NCBI GenBank assembly: GCA_009761415.1
Contig: QUOL01000013.1
Span: 486,501 to 550,500, forward strand
Source: Sarcomyxa edulis
Taxonomy: Eukaryota; Basidiomycota; Agaricomycetes; Agaricales; Mycenaceae
Length of the DNA stretch: 64,000 nucleotides
Direction of reading: 5' to 3'
Under the pieces are notes generated by a model. It was not told the origin of the DNA, made no database searches, and worked only from the letters and a program-made list of their open reading frames with translations. The position numbers and the translations under genes were made by a program. Of this stretch, positions 10,868 through 22,029 are shown piece after piece (position 1 is the first letter of the stretch; each line of letters opens with the position of its first letter).

Positions 10868-12590
10868 ATGTTAACGTTGAACTCAGACATTTTCTATGCG
10901 TTTGTAACCGAAGTGTCTTTGCAGGGTCCCGAGGATGTGTCTAAAAGCACTCTCCTCAGTCTTTCGCAGACCTGTCGCAGCGTACGAGATGTATGTCTTC
11001 CCATCCTATTCGCTGAGGTCCACTGGCCGCACCAGAATAAAAGTGATCTACAATCCGGACTTCATTTCTTTCCCGAGAGTCTCTTTCAGTACTTCAGGTA
11101 ATACCTTTCTAATTAGCATCGCGAACTTTCTCATCCTTGTCTGTCTCTAGACGATTTCGATTAGCATGGCCTGAGGTCTGGCCGGATGCATCACCTCCTC
11201 GTTTTGGAGACAAGGCTGGCCCCGAAGGAGACTATATCCCTAGACACGTGGACAAACTCGTCGCCGCTATACCCTTCATGTCCTCGCTATCGGCGTTTTA
11301 CATCACTTGCCCCTTCTACCCTCCTCATTCCTTGCTGACGGCTCTTGCGCGAAACCCCTTTCTTCTCAGCCTCGATATCCACGACACGCCTCTGCACACC
11401 ACGATAATGCCTGATATTCCTTTCCGCTTGAAACGTGTGTCTCTTGTGCCCGTCGGGGAGGCTGTTCGAGCGGGAGAAGGTCCTTACGAGCACAAATACT
11501 CAGACGTCAAGTATTTCCTTCAGGTATGGCGTAGGAAATACACAAGGAACATGGAAAGGCTCCTCCAAGGGAGATACGCTGCCTCTCTCTTTGTCACACA
11601 ATTAGGCAAATATTCTCCTCAGCTGAGACATCTGGAGGTCTCTGGAAGTCTGTGCGGTCTTGAGGAGTTGGCCTCACACGATTGGCCTAATCTTCACACA
11701 TTGGTTTTGACGGGACACTCGCGTCCTGCTTTCACCGTCCATATTGTGGACGTCTTGGCAAAGATGGGTGAGTTGCGGGAGTTGCGGTTGTTGTTTGCGA
11801 GGACGAAAGACGAGAAGTTTCACACCATTCCTCCTGGTGGGAGTATATCAGACAAGGGCACCCGTCCTTCCGTGTGGTCGTCTCTGAAATCTCTGGCCTT
11901 ATCCAATCAGTGCGACTTCGAGGGCTTATTCCAGTATACCACTTCTTTGGAGCGACTGGCACTCAGTGCTATCGTTGACTTGCCGCGGCTACCCATTGCC
12001 CTCAGCCGTAGCGACACTGATCAGGTTGTGAAGGATCTTACTTTGAACGGCAGTGGTGGACGTTTGCGACATTTCAGAATTATGATCGAGGATAAAGTTA
12101 ATCCTGAACTCTGCAACGCTATCGCAGCAACTTGCCCAGAGTTGGAGATCTTAGAGATCGAATTGTGCAGTTATCACGACGGTAAATCCGTGTTCGAGTG
12201 GGTTAGTTGCTTCTTTTTCTCGTCGTCTACTCAGAAGAATTGACTCGACCGTTGTCTCAGACGAAATTCGCAGACGCGTTCGCATCTCTGACGAAAATCC
12301 GGCATCTTCGCCTCTGCATCCAGTTTCCTGAATACGACGATACTGATGACTCCGATCCTTGGCGTACTATACGGAGAGAATGCGCTTTATACCTTGCCCA
12401 TCGTATGCCTTCCCTAGAACGAATAGGCTTCGAATACCGCAAGCGTACAGGAACGCATAGGTACGAGGACAATTGGCTAGAATTCGATATCGAACGGGAT
12501 AAACGGGACGGTGCTGTTGATCTATTTGAATTACGACCTTCTTGGTATCCGTTTCCTGACGTTTGGCATCCAGTCCCTTTGGAGGCATAG
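10868..12590 (+). CDS. F-box/LRR-like protein
   Basis: Three exons (10868-11097, 11151-12201, 12261-12590) sum to 1611 nt, giving 536 residues. The N-terminus (LNSDIFYAFV, then LLSLSQTCRSVRDVCLPILFAEV) matches the degenerate F-box pattern common in agaricomycetes, a two-helix Skp1-binding motif. The rest carries irregular leucine-rich segments (LRHLEVSGSL, LRELRLLFAR, LKSLALSN, LEILEIEL, IRHLRLCIQF), suggesting a leucine-rich repeat substrate receptor. Such proteins usually act in SCF ubiquitin ligases; the target is unknown. Agaricomycete genomes carry many rapidly changing copies, so no orthologue is claimed. Confidence 0.8.
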
Positions 12591-12710
12591 GTGGACCGGA
12601 GAGAAGAATTGAAGTATTCATTTTATTAGGGTTTTCTCTGTCTAGGCGGACGATTGGACGTGTACTACGTGTACTATGGGGAGACGATTATTTACACAGG
12701 TTCTTGGCTG

Positions 12711-14036
12711 TTACAAGAATATCAGGAATATCAGTAAACACTTGGTTAATCTTGAAGGAGACGAGATGTACCTTTCTGTGCACCTATACGGTGTTGTGGG
12801 TATCATTTTCTCGACACCGTCCGTACTGTTTCCAAGTCCAACCCGAACAATTATTGACGTCGGAACGATCCCCTGAACAAGGAAAGTCAATGCCTCGTTC
12901 GATGAAAATTACGAACGCTCACCATGATCTGCGAAAGGGCAGCAAGTACAATTATACTAGCCTGATGATACTTGTGGCTGAGATAAATCAAAATAGCGAT
13001 TGACGGCTACTCACATGTTTTTCAAATGAAACCAGAATGAGATATATCAACACAACAACGGCATAGACAGCTCCAGACTCTAAGCTGAGGATACCGGATT
13101 CAAGGAGTTGACGTGGATAGACCAATTTCACTCACATGATTGTGACGGCAATTTCATAATGCTTAGTGATTTCCTTCCCCAGAAGCTCGCGAGACGGACG
13201 GATTAATCGCCATATGCGCCAAGCTGATCGCACGTTGAGACTCTGGGTACAACGGAGAGAATGACGAGAGAGACTTACCAGTCACGGATGATACGACAAT
13301 GTTTGTGACCAAGGACAACACGATAAGATATATGGGGTCCGCAACAAAACCTACGACTGACAGAAAGAAGGTACTTTTGAGAAGCTAGGCAGATGATGAC
13401 GCTTGGACTAACCTGTAGTAGAGACTAATAGAAGGACAGGAAGGACAACAATGTATATAGAGTTCCATACCACATAACATCGGTATATCTGCGAGCTAAA
13501 CCTGAATATCGAGAGGGAGGCTTTGGTAACCCGGACCACCTACGACCAATCCATCTGCAATGAAACTGAAACAAGAATGTGGTCAATGAGAACATACATG
13601 ACATAGAAGACTCCAGGCTACTGACTTGTTTATTACATATATGATGCTGCTGGCATTGTATGACCCAACAACAGATTTGATACTTGACTCTGACTGCGAG
13701 TCTTGTTGGGTGTATTGGTTTGCGCCTTTTACGAAGTCTATAAAGACCATCGTTGTCGAGAGCGAGAACATGAGAATAGTCGTGATGCAAAGAAACATCC
13801 ATCCTGGCTTCCTACGGGCCTGGAGGACGTATACGCATATACAAAACAGAACGGCATATACTCCTAAGTATAGCCAGATTTCTAATTAGTATTGTTTGTG
13901 AAAGATTTTACAGGACGAGTTGAGAAGACCGACCGTAGAGAAGAGTCTCAACCTATCAGCGGTGAATAAGATCAGTAAAACATCGAAGATTGACTGTACC
14001 CACCCATAAGGCCACAAAAAACGCCTGAAGACCCAT
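12711..14036 (-). CDS. Seven-helix membrane protein of an agaricomycete family (copy 1)
   Basis: The minus-strand gene has about ten short exons and several long hydrophobic segments. Landmarks in order are ALWVETLLYGVYAVLF, a WMFLCITTILMFSLS helix, YVINK, a short LVV-IYRCYVVWN segment, IVVLPVLLLVSTTG, LIVLSLVTNIVVSS, LESGAVYAVVVLIYL and the C-terminal GIVPTSIIVRVGLGNSTDGVE. It shares the order, the micro-exon coding for VETLLYG and the C-terminal motif with the three tandem genes at 43.8-49.5 kb. These proteins look like receptor-like or transporter-like membrane proteins, but no function is established. The start at 14036 is provisional because the paralogues have an extra short first exon. 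The gene is convergent with the F-box-like gene. Confidence 0.75.
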
Positions 14037-14588
14037 ATCCTCAATTCAGAACACGATTTACGCGGCATAGGAAGCTAGGATTGCTCACCGATGTTATGTT
14101 CATTATGTGTGAAGTGGTTAGGGAAACAAGGAGAGCGTACCAGTACTGTTTCGTGTACGATGTGCTACGTCTTATACTCATCTAACCATCGTCCGATGGT
14201 GGTCAGGACGCTGCGGCAGAGCAACATAGCAGTGCGGTTGATCTCGTACATAGATCACAGTCACGGTCAAAGTGGCCGGAATCGAAGAAGGAGGTAGTAT
14301 TGGCGTCAGATATAGATAGAAGCAAACATATAGGGTAGAATCTAATTCAACTTGATGCATTGATGTCAGTGGGTGTACTAGCACAAGTAGTACTGTACCT
14401 CTCACCGTGCTCATGTACCAGTCCGAGTATCCAGATATACGCGGCCACTACTAACATCATCTCTACTCGGACGCGCCGCATGGGCGGAATGGCCGGCGCG
14501 CTCGATACCCCATGATCATCCCCACTGGCACTTTCTCATCATCGACTGGATATTTAACAACGAACGTTACCGCTCGGAGGACCACGCC
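14037..14588. other. Intergenic stretch, divergent promoter region
   Basis: Lies between the divergent membrane protein and esterase genes. It may hold an unrecognised first exon of the membrane protein. A TATTTAA element lies about 40 bp upstream of the esterase start. No other exon seen. Confidence 0.45.
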
Positions 14589-15725
14589 ATGTTCACCATT
14601 CTATCCATCTTCTTCGGCTTCGCATTCGCGTCCTCAACGCAGGCCCTAGGCATTACACCGCGACAGATAAAATCGTTAGTCACGTTTGGAGACTCCTACA
14701 GTGACGTTGGCTCCCCAGCAGACGGTGGTACAGCATGGCCCGTATATGCAGCAGGATATGCAAAGGTCGCATTGTTCCCTTTCGCTCGGTCCGGTGCCAC
14801 TTGCTCGAATAACATCACGTTCCGTCCATTCCCATCCGTCTTCGAGAGCCAATTACCACCCCACCCTGCTGATAAAGCAAATGGAACGTTGCCGAGGTTG
14901 GAACAGCAAGAAACACTCTATACACTCTAGATTGGGACGAACGACGTAGGTGCCAATGGATTGTTGACGGGGCATGGGGCCATCGACGCGTCCCTTGTGG
15001 ACACTATTGCATGTGCGGTGAACTGGGTAAAAGTGATGTACCAGAGTGGTGCTAGGAACTTCTTGTTCCAAAACGTAAGTGATGATTGTATTTCTAGGAT
15101 GAAACCTTTCGCTCACTTTGAGTCAAATGAAAGATGCTACCCCTTCAACATACTCCCCTCTATTCTGCGGGGTCATATCCGAACCACTATTGGACCGAAG
15201 AACGGAACACGACAGAATGGACAGTCTTCATGGCCGAGCTCGTCAAGTCTGGCAACGTACTCTCTACGCTGATGCTCGAGGCATTAGCACTAAGTCTACC
15301 TGGTGCACACATCGGTAAGAGAGACGCGTCGAGGTAAAGGTTTCCTCGAGGACTAACGTGCCACCGGGCAGGTCTTTTCAACTCTAACGGTCTCTTTCAA
15401 GACATGCTTGACCACCCATCGAGCTACCTGAACGGGACCGCCCCTCTGAATATCACAGGCGCCGTCAGAGCTTGTATATACCAAGAGTTTGAGTCCACCA
15501 ATGACACAGGCGATTGTACAATCGCACAAGGCTCTGATCGAGATAGTTTCCTGTGGTGGGTCGTCCATACATTCCTGTGTTTTTCGCCAGAATCTGAATG
15601 AGGGTTATTTTGAGTTCAGGTTTGACGAGTTGCATCCTAGTGAACAAGCGGATAGAATGCTGGCGAAGGAGATAGCGGAAGTGATCGAGGGCAAGAAAAA
15701 CAGATGGACAACGTGGCTGAGTTAG
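14589..15725 (+). pseudogene. CE16-type GDSL esterase, copy A, with an in-frame stop
   Basis: The four-exon layout (14589-15074, 15134-15314, 15372-15555, 15620-15725) matches copy B exactly in intron position. It would encode 318 residues, with a signal peptide, the catalytic FGDSYSDVG block, an IGTND block and FDELHPSEQADR containing the Asp-x-x-His pair. Codon 114, at 14928-14930, is TAG where copy B has TGG (Trp) in YTLWIGTND. All splice sites and the rest of the frame are intact, so this is a recent nonsense mutation, a readthrough site or a sequencing error. If real, the product is cut after the first third and lacks catalytic residues. CE16 enzymes remove acetyl groups from plant polysaccharide fragments. 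Confidence 0.85.
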
Positions 15726-16038
15726 ATTGGGGTATAGAGCCTGCATCTTCAATATGAGAACGGCCCTCCCGCATGTTGAATCGAGACAAAATGACTGCAG
15801 CAGATGCAACGTCTCTGTGTCCAAAGCAGCTGACCGATCAGCTATAGGATGGCTACGAATTTTAGTGAGAGTATTGAGTCTCGTGATCGACGTTTTCAGG
15901 TCACGTCTTGGTACAGAGAATCTCGGAGAATTAGGATCCCCCACCTTTGTACCGCGCAGACTAGGACCGGTACGTGATCTCCTTAGTATAAATGGTTTAA
16001 AAAGCGGATAAAACACGCTATAATTCACCTCATCTGCT
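15726..16038. other. Spacer between tandem esterase genes
   Basis: Promoter of copy B and 3' flank of copy A. A TATAATT motif lies about 20 bp upstream of the copy B start. No exon seen. Confidence 0.5.
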
Positions 16039-17157
16039 ATGGCTCTCATTGGCCTCACTCTAGCGTCTATCTTCCTCGTTCTTTCAACATCCGTTCGTGC
16101 GATCGGCGTGGCTCCGAAGCAAATAAGAAACCTCGTCGACTTTGGGGATTCGTATTCAGATGTCGTCTCCGTAGGTGATGGAGGTACTGCGTGGCCTGTA
16201 TACGCAGCAGGTTATGCGGGAATTTCCTTATTTCCGTTCGCTCGTTCTGGAGCGACCTGCTCAAACAATATCACGTTCCGCCCCTTCCCCTCGGTATTCG
16301 AAAGCCAGCTTCCACTCTATTTCGCAGAAAAGGCGAACGGAACGCTTAGGCTTTCAGCAGAGGAGACTCTGTACACGTTATGGATTGGGACGAACGATTT
16401 GGGGGTAGATGCACTGATAACGGGCAGCGACAATGGCATCTCCGTCGTAGACACGACGACGTGTGCAGTAAACTGGGTGAAGGTATTATACGAAAGCGGG
16501 GCACGTAATTTCTTGTTCCAGAACGTGAGCCCAGTCGAATTTTAAGCATGGAATATGAAAACTTACTGGATTTATTATGCCAGATGATTCCCCTCCAGCA
16601 CACCGTGCTCTACGCAGCAGACTCGTACCCGAATAAATTCTGGACTTTGCCGCGCAACACGACAGAATGGAGTATCTTGATGAACGAGCTTGTCTTGTCA
16701 GGAAACATGATAGCAAAGCTAATGCTCCAAGCCTTAGCTCCCAGCTTGCCAGGCGCTCATATCGGTCAGTCAAAATATCACACCACGGATAGCCCCATTG
16801 CTGATAGTGCTGCGACCAGGCTTATTTGACTCTCACGGCCTCTTCCAGGATATACTTGACCATCCTTCATTATACTTGAACGGAACTGCTCCTCTCAACA
16901 CCACAGGCGTCATAAACAGCTGCGTTTTTCAGATCAATGGGACCAGCGGAGTATGTTCGACCGTAGAAGGGTCTGCACGCGACAGTTACCTGTGGTGAGT
17001 ATATGCAGCTTTAACTGGAAAGGATCAAAAGACCAACTAACCTGTTGGTAGGTTCGACGAGCTACACCCGAGCGAACAGGCTGACAGAGTCGTCGCTAGA
17101 CAGATAGCAGATGTGATTGCAGGTAAAAAGAACAGATGGACGACTTGGTTTAGTTAG
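16039..17157 (+). CDS. Secreted CE16-type GDSL acetylesterase, copy B
   Basis: Four exons (16039-16524, 16584-16764, 16820-16994, 17052-17157) sum to 948 nt, giving 315 residues. A signal peptide of about 20 residues is followed by SGNH/GDSL blocks: FGDSYSD with the nucleophile S38, a SGATCSN segment, WIGTND supplying the Asn, and FDELHPSEQ supplying Asp and His. Several N-glycosylation sequons (NNIT, NGT, NTT) fit a secreted enzyme. The family acts as exo-deacetylase on acetylated xylo-oligosaccharides and related substrates. It is a head-to-tail duplicate of copy A and the intact member of the pair. Confidence 0.9.
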
Positions 17158-17521
17158 AGCCGCATATTTTGGATATCGATAGTGTAGCCCTGGTGAATCC
17201 AAAAAGAATGCGAGATGTACCCAAGAAATCAGCGAAACCGCGAACATTGCCAAGACAAATTTCACGAAGAATCTCGGAGGATCGGACGCTGGGCCGCAAC
17301 CCGCAAATGTGTGACTCACATGTGACCGGTGACCTAGCTTGCTCCAGACTTTCACGGTACAAAGTTGCCTCTTCAAGATTCCGCACTTTTTGGCCTATTA
17401 CATGGCCGTTTTTGGCTCCTCGAATCCGTAGAAAACAGGCGGTACTTGAGGGGGGAGATACTCAGGCCTTGGGCGCCTTTTCTTATCGCGGCCTCTTTCC
17501 AAGGCTTGTCTCAAGACTCAA
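17158..17521. other. Intergenic stretch, no gene seen
   Basis: Separates the esterase from the PPOX-like gene on the same strand. No exon found; presumably the PPOX promoter. Confidence 0.5.
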
Positions 17522-18517
17522 ATGGCAAAGTTCTTCGACGAGATTCCCGAATTTCTTATCCAGTGGATCATTAAACAACACATATTCTGGGTAGCTACTG
17601 CTCCTCTCAAAGCCGATGGTCATGTCAACGTTTCCCCGAAAGGCGTCGAGGGCACATTCCATGTTGTCAACTCACGTCAAGTCTGGTACGAAGATTTGAC
17701 AGGAAGTGGTGCGTCGTAATCTATTCTGAGACCAGCAACAATATACTCATCCTTTTGTCGAAGGAATTGAGACCATATCTCATCTACGCGAGAATGGCAG
17801 GATAACAATTCTATTCAATGCTTTCGAGGGGCCTCCAAGAATTGCCAGGCTATTCGGGACAGGTGGGTGGGATGTGTGTGATTCACACCCCAGGCTTATC
17901 CATAGAATATGAACACATTCATCGCTGCAGGCGTCGTCCACGAATTTGGGACGCCGGAATACGACGCCTTCCTTCCTCCCGAGATTCGTCAGCCCGGCTC
18001 TAGGGCTGCAATTGTCATAGACGTGTATCAAGTTGGAACAGTGCGTATATGCCTTCTCATCCTCTAAGAAGATTCTTAATAAGACCTGAATTAGTCCTGC
18101 GGATATGCCGTTCCGTTTTATTCCTTCAAAAAGCACCGCACTCAGCTTTGCGAAGGATTTAACAGGAAAGAAGGGTTTGATCGAGCCGCGGAAGCGGAGC
18201 TAGAAGCTCCAATATCCGTTCCTCCTCGACCAGAGCTTGGAGTCAAACGCTATTGGCTCGAGAACAATATCAGTAGTCTCGACGGGCTACCTGGATTACT
18301 CGCCTCCCACGATTCCACTGTCTCTTTCGTGCCTAGGAATACCACATTCGAGAAAGATGATATTCGAGTGATGGACTCTAATCCAAAAGCAAGATCGTTT
18401 GCATTGGAGTCCGCCATACAAATGTCAGCTCTCTCGAATGCGAACATCAATACCCTCTTTATCGGATTTTCCCTGGGTGTTCTGACAACCGCCGTCTACA
18501 TGAGATTGATGGGTTAA
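17522..18517 (+). CDS. Pyridoxamine 5'-phosphate oxidase-fold flavin protein with C-terminal membrane anchor
   Basis: Four exons (17522-17708, 17764-17862, 17931-18040, 18095-18517) sum to 819 nt, giving 272 residues. The N-terminal half matches the PPOX-like split-barrel family: FFDEIPEFLIQWIIKQH, FWVATAPLKADGHVNVSPKG, a VWYEDLTGSG strand and RITILFNAFEGPPRI, features of FMN-binding members of this group. The C-terminus ends with a single hydrophobic helix (NTLFIGFSLGVLTTAVYM) and a very short tail, so the protein may be tail anchored. Substrate unknown; it is not the vitamin B6 enzyme itself. Confidence 0.85.
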
Positions 18518-18670
18518 GGATAGGCAATCACTGGGAAAGAATGGGTATAGACATAAGTGGATTTGTTGGTCTACGATCTATAAATGATCAGTTTTACTCC
18601 ATTGACTTGATGTCTCTTCCCGCCGGGTTTGATAAGATGATGTCCCCTGCGTATACCGAACTAGGGACAA

Positions 18671-18781
18671 GGAACAAGGTCGACCTTTCTCTTCGACCTA
18701 TCTCGATGACATTGTCGAGGTTGTCATTTACTCCGTCCATCAGTACACGTCCTCTTCCTCCGTCTTTAGTTTCTTGACTTT
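18671..18781 (-). repeat. Diverged duplicate of the UBA2 C-terminal tail
   Basis: This stretch aligns with 18931-19047, the 3' end of UBA2, at a constant offset of about 260 nt until a one-codon gap. The minus-strand frame reads RGRVLMDGVNDNLDNVIEIG against [21 protein letters not shown] in UBA2. The frame is kept in spite of many substitutions. It is either a decayed tandem duplication or an alternative last exon. The rest of 18518-18952 shows no gene. Confidence 0.75.
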
Positions 18782-18952
18782 TCAGATTGACTACTCGCCA
18801 TCGAACTTTCATGTTGACCTCCCAGCTTGATAGAACGATGTTCTATAGAAGCCCTAGCCAAACCACCTGGGCCCAGTGTTACAAATAATCTTATCAGCAT
18901 TTAACTAACTATAATACAGTATTTAAACAAGGAAAAACGTCGACCACTCTCC

Positions 18953-21542
18953 TCAATCTATTTCGATAACATCGTCATTGAGCTTATCATTCGCCCCGTC
19001 CATCAGTATAAGACCGTCTTCATCCAATTTCCGTTTCTTGCTCGGACTCGAAATCGCATCGTTCCCACTGGCGATGGTCTTGATACGCTTAGCTGACGGT
19101 TCAATTTCGATGACATCGTCGTCCATTGGGAGAGATCGTTTAAGAGACCTACGAGGAGGAGTAGCAGGAGGGGGCGTCGGTTGCTTGCTTTTACGCGGGG
19201 GTTGGGGTAAAGGGGAGGGCAAGATAAATGGAGGTGCATCTATGGGATGATTGGGTCTATTGAAGACTCATTAGACGAAGGCTTGATGAGACGCAATGAA
19301 TCACTTACGGCAACATGCCCAACGCAACAGCGATTGTCCCCCACTCTCCTTCCTCGTCCACAATAGTCAGAAATTTACCCCGAGTGACGTTAAGACTCTC
19401 TAACGTCCTCTCGTTGTTATCGTCCCAGTCTGGATCACTCAACACCCGCTTGTCTTCATAAACACTCACTTCCCTCTTGTCGTCGCCTAAAATGCCACTG
19501 ATCACCTCTCCCAACCGTGCTCGTGCCGGATCGCATAGCAACTTCGCGTACGTATCTCTACATACCCCGCACGCAGGATTTGGCTCGCACAAAGTGATGG
19601 TGCTCAACGGTACAGCAGGTTTGAATTGCAAGTGAACATTTTTGAGCTTGGTATATGCTTTACGTAGCACTTGCAGTGCTTGAAGAACGATGAGCCCAGA
19701 GACGATCGCATTTGTGGTAGCAATAGCTGGAATAATGTTGCCCGCCATCTCTGGTGAAGGAGGGATTCATATTGGACTCGTCCAAGCGTGCAACGATAGG
19801 ATTGGACGAGCTCACCTTTTATTTCCCATCTCGTTTTCCCTTCGATCCCATAAGCAGCTGAACGAAGATTAGAAGACGCTGTGACAAAGTCCAATGTATC
19901 GTCATCGTCCTTGTCGAATGCAATTGTGTCTTCCCCCGCTTGGAGGCGTGCAGCAAGCCGATTCGTGCTACAAATGAAATTAGCGGTGGAAATTTGGTTT
20001 CAGAGCATGACATGAACCTGGAGATGAACAACATTAAGTTGTCACGTAACGTCAATTTGCGCTGATCCTTGAGGCCAGTTGTATTTTCAGTCCCGTTCAG
20101 CACTTGCTCTGTGGTTTTGCTTCCACTAGCACGACCATTGCCGTTAACAAACTTCCTAGGATCGTCCGCTTTCGCATGTGATCTCGTTTCTGTCGGTTCG
20201 TTGCGCCGCAGAACAAAGGTACCGTCCAAAATCCCATCAAAGTCTAAAGGCGTGGGTGGTGCCCGCGAACGCCACATATCCGACATTGAAAGAAGGTTGT
20301 AAATGTCTGCATTGAATACCTGTTGCAAGCAGATGAACACGAGTTCACTCGAACGGGTTAGCAACAGCAGGAAAGAGCGGACCTTCTGGAACACCATCTT
20401 AGCCGCATCTACTCCGTTTCCTGGAGAGGTAGAACGCAGAGCTTGTCGGACCGCGTTGAAAGCCTGCGCTTCTTTACGCAAAGTTGCTATCTCTTGAGCT
20501 ATCGAAAGCCACTCAAAACTTGATGATGTATAGATGTTTCGAGAAGACGTACCGTTTTCGCCTTGTTTTTCGGCCTCGTCAAGTTCACCTGATGCGTCTT
20601 CATCCTCGCCAAATAATTGCCTGGAAAAAGTGGTTATGGAAGCAGGCTAAAAAGAAAGTCTTGAATTCCATCGCTTGTCAACTCACCCGCAGAGATAACT
20701 CTTACTCCAAACGATACAATGAATAGGTTGGCTGGGCGTAGATCGTATAGTGCAAACAGGGAATGTCTTTGGGGTGGGTTTAGTGATGCAGTCAAAACAT
20801 TCTGTCAGGTCCTGTGCCGCGCTGAATTAGAATATCAGGTCATTAGTTCTTTTACCTCTAAACATACCTTGAGAAGCGGTTGGACTTGTCCCAGATAGCC
20901 AGCCGTCCCCGACTCGACAAGGGGTATATTGGCAGCCATGCACATCTTGTTGACATGTCGTCGCGCATCTTCCGCACCACAAAATGAGATATTCGTATAT
21001 TATTATGGTTGAGTTCGAATCTTACCGATGTTATCCAATGCATTCAGGACGATATCGAAGCCTTGGAACCAATCAATGTCGAATTCGGGCTCTTTGATAT
21101 TGCCATGGATGGGGTAAATGCGAACATTTGGGTTGAATTGAGCAGCTGTTTGAGCCGCCACCTAAACGACGAAGTACAAAGCCAAAAGTCGGTCGTGGAT
21201 AGCCAACTTCAGGAAAGCTAAGAGCGTACCAAAGCTTTGCTTTGCTTCACGTCTTTCTTCTTGAACAAAAATTGACGATTCAGATTAGATAGATCAATGG
21301 TATCGAGGTCCAGGAGTGTGATATGACCAAAGCCAGTCAAAACGATGTTTTTCACTGAACATGTTTGGTTAATAGACGCCCACATGCGAATGTATACTCT
21401 CGTACTCACAGAGCTCGCACCCAATGCCACCCGCGCCCACTAGCAATACTTTCGTGTCGGGTAGACGCGCGTGAAGCTCAGGACCAAGGATAGCTTCTGC
21501 GTGCGAGGTCCGACTTCGAGGTCTCGGCTGAGAATCCGTCAT
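18953..21542 (-). CDS. UBA2: SUMO-activating enzyme subunit 2 (Uba2)
   Basis: Eleven exons (21542-21410, 21354-21230, 21161-21026, 20968-20868, 20811-20687, 20620-20553, 20492-20383, 20319-20018, 19967-19816, 19750-19309, 19256-18953) sum to 1998 nt, giving 665 residues. The adenylation domain has the nucleotide-binding GAGGIG loop at 36-41 and [16 protein letters not shown]. The catalytic cysteine is C185 in [21 protein letters not shown]. Paired CxxC motifs (CFDC and CGVC) bind zinc. The ubiquitin-like domain follows, then a basic tail with KKRK-type signals and two VIEI segments that look like SUMO-interacting motifs. Uba2 with Aos1 activates SUMO and passes it to Ubc9. The open frame continues upstream to 21881; the start at 21542 was preferred because the conserved core begins soon after it. 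Confidence 0.95.
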
Positions 21543-22029
21543 CAGAAAAGAGATAGTTGAGAGATAGTTGGGCACGGGTGGCAAGGATTCCTGTGAAGTT
21601 TTTTCGAGGTTCAAAAGCGCAATAAACGCGTTGAAACCTACAAAAATTAGTGAATTTTGGAGAGGTCGAGGAGGTCGAGGTGAAGATCGAAGAGCAGTTG
21701 GAACTTTTGGTGGCAAAACTCTAACTCCAAATGGGGACAGCAAGTTCACACTCCGACTTGTGGGTCCATGGGTGCACGAGGAGCTTGGTGCGAATTCACC
21801 TAACTCAAGTCCACGCTCTCTTTCATGACATACGGCACTTGTAGACCACTGACTTAAGACTCGAAACTCCTCAATCAACAAGTTCTAGATTGGCGCCACA
21901 AAACTCTGAGCTAGCATGTGAGTCCGAATGGGTCGTTACAAAATATCGAAGTAATGAGCTTTGGAGGAGCTCCTACAGCAGTCCTACTGGTATACATCCA
22001 CAAAATCACCAAAGCCTACAAAACAAGCA
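21543..22029. other. UBA2 upstream region and calcineurin 3' flank
   Basis: No independent gene. The UBA2 frame stays open upstream to 21881, which would add 113 residues of poor protein quality; probably 5' UTR. Confidence 0.5.

Noticed and set aside
15465..16058. 197-codon minus-strand frame
   Set aside because: Covers the end of esterase copy A and the spacer in antisense; no conserved segment.
21543..21881. In-frame upstream extension of UBA2
   Set aside because: Open, but its sequence is low in protein character and Uba2 proteins start close to the GAGGIG loop; the start at 21542 is simpler.
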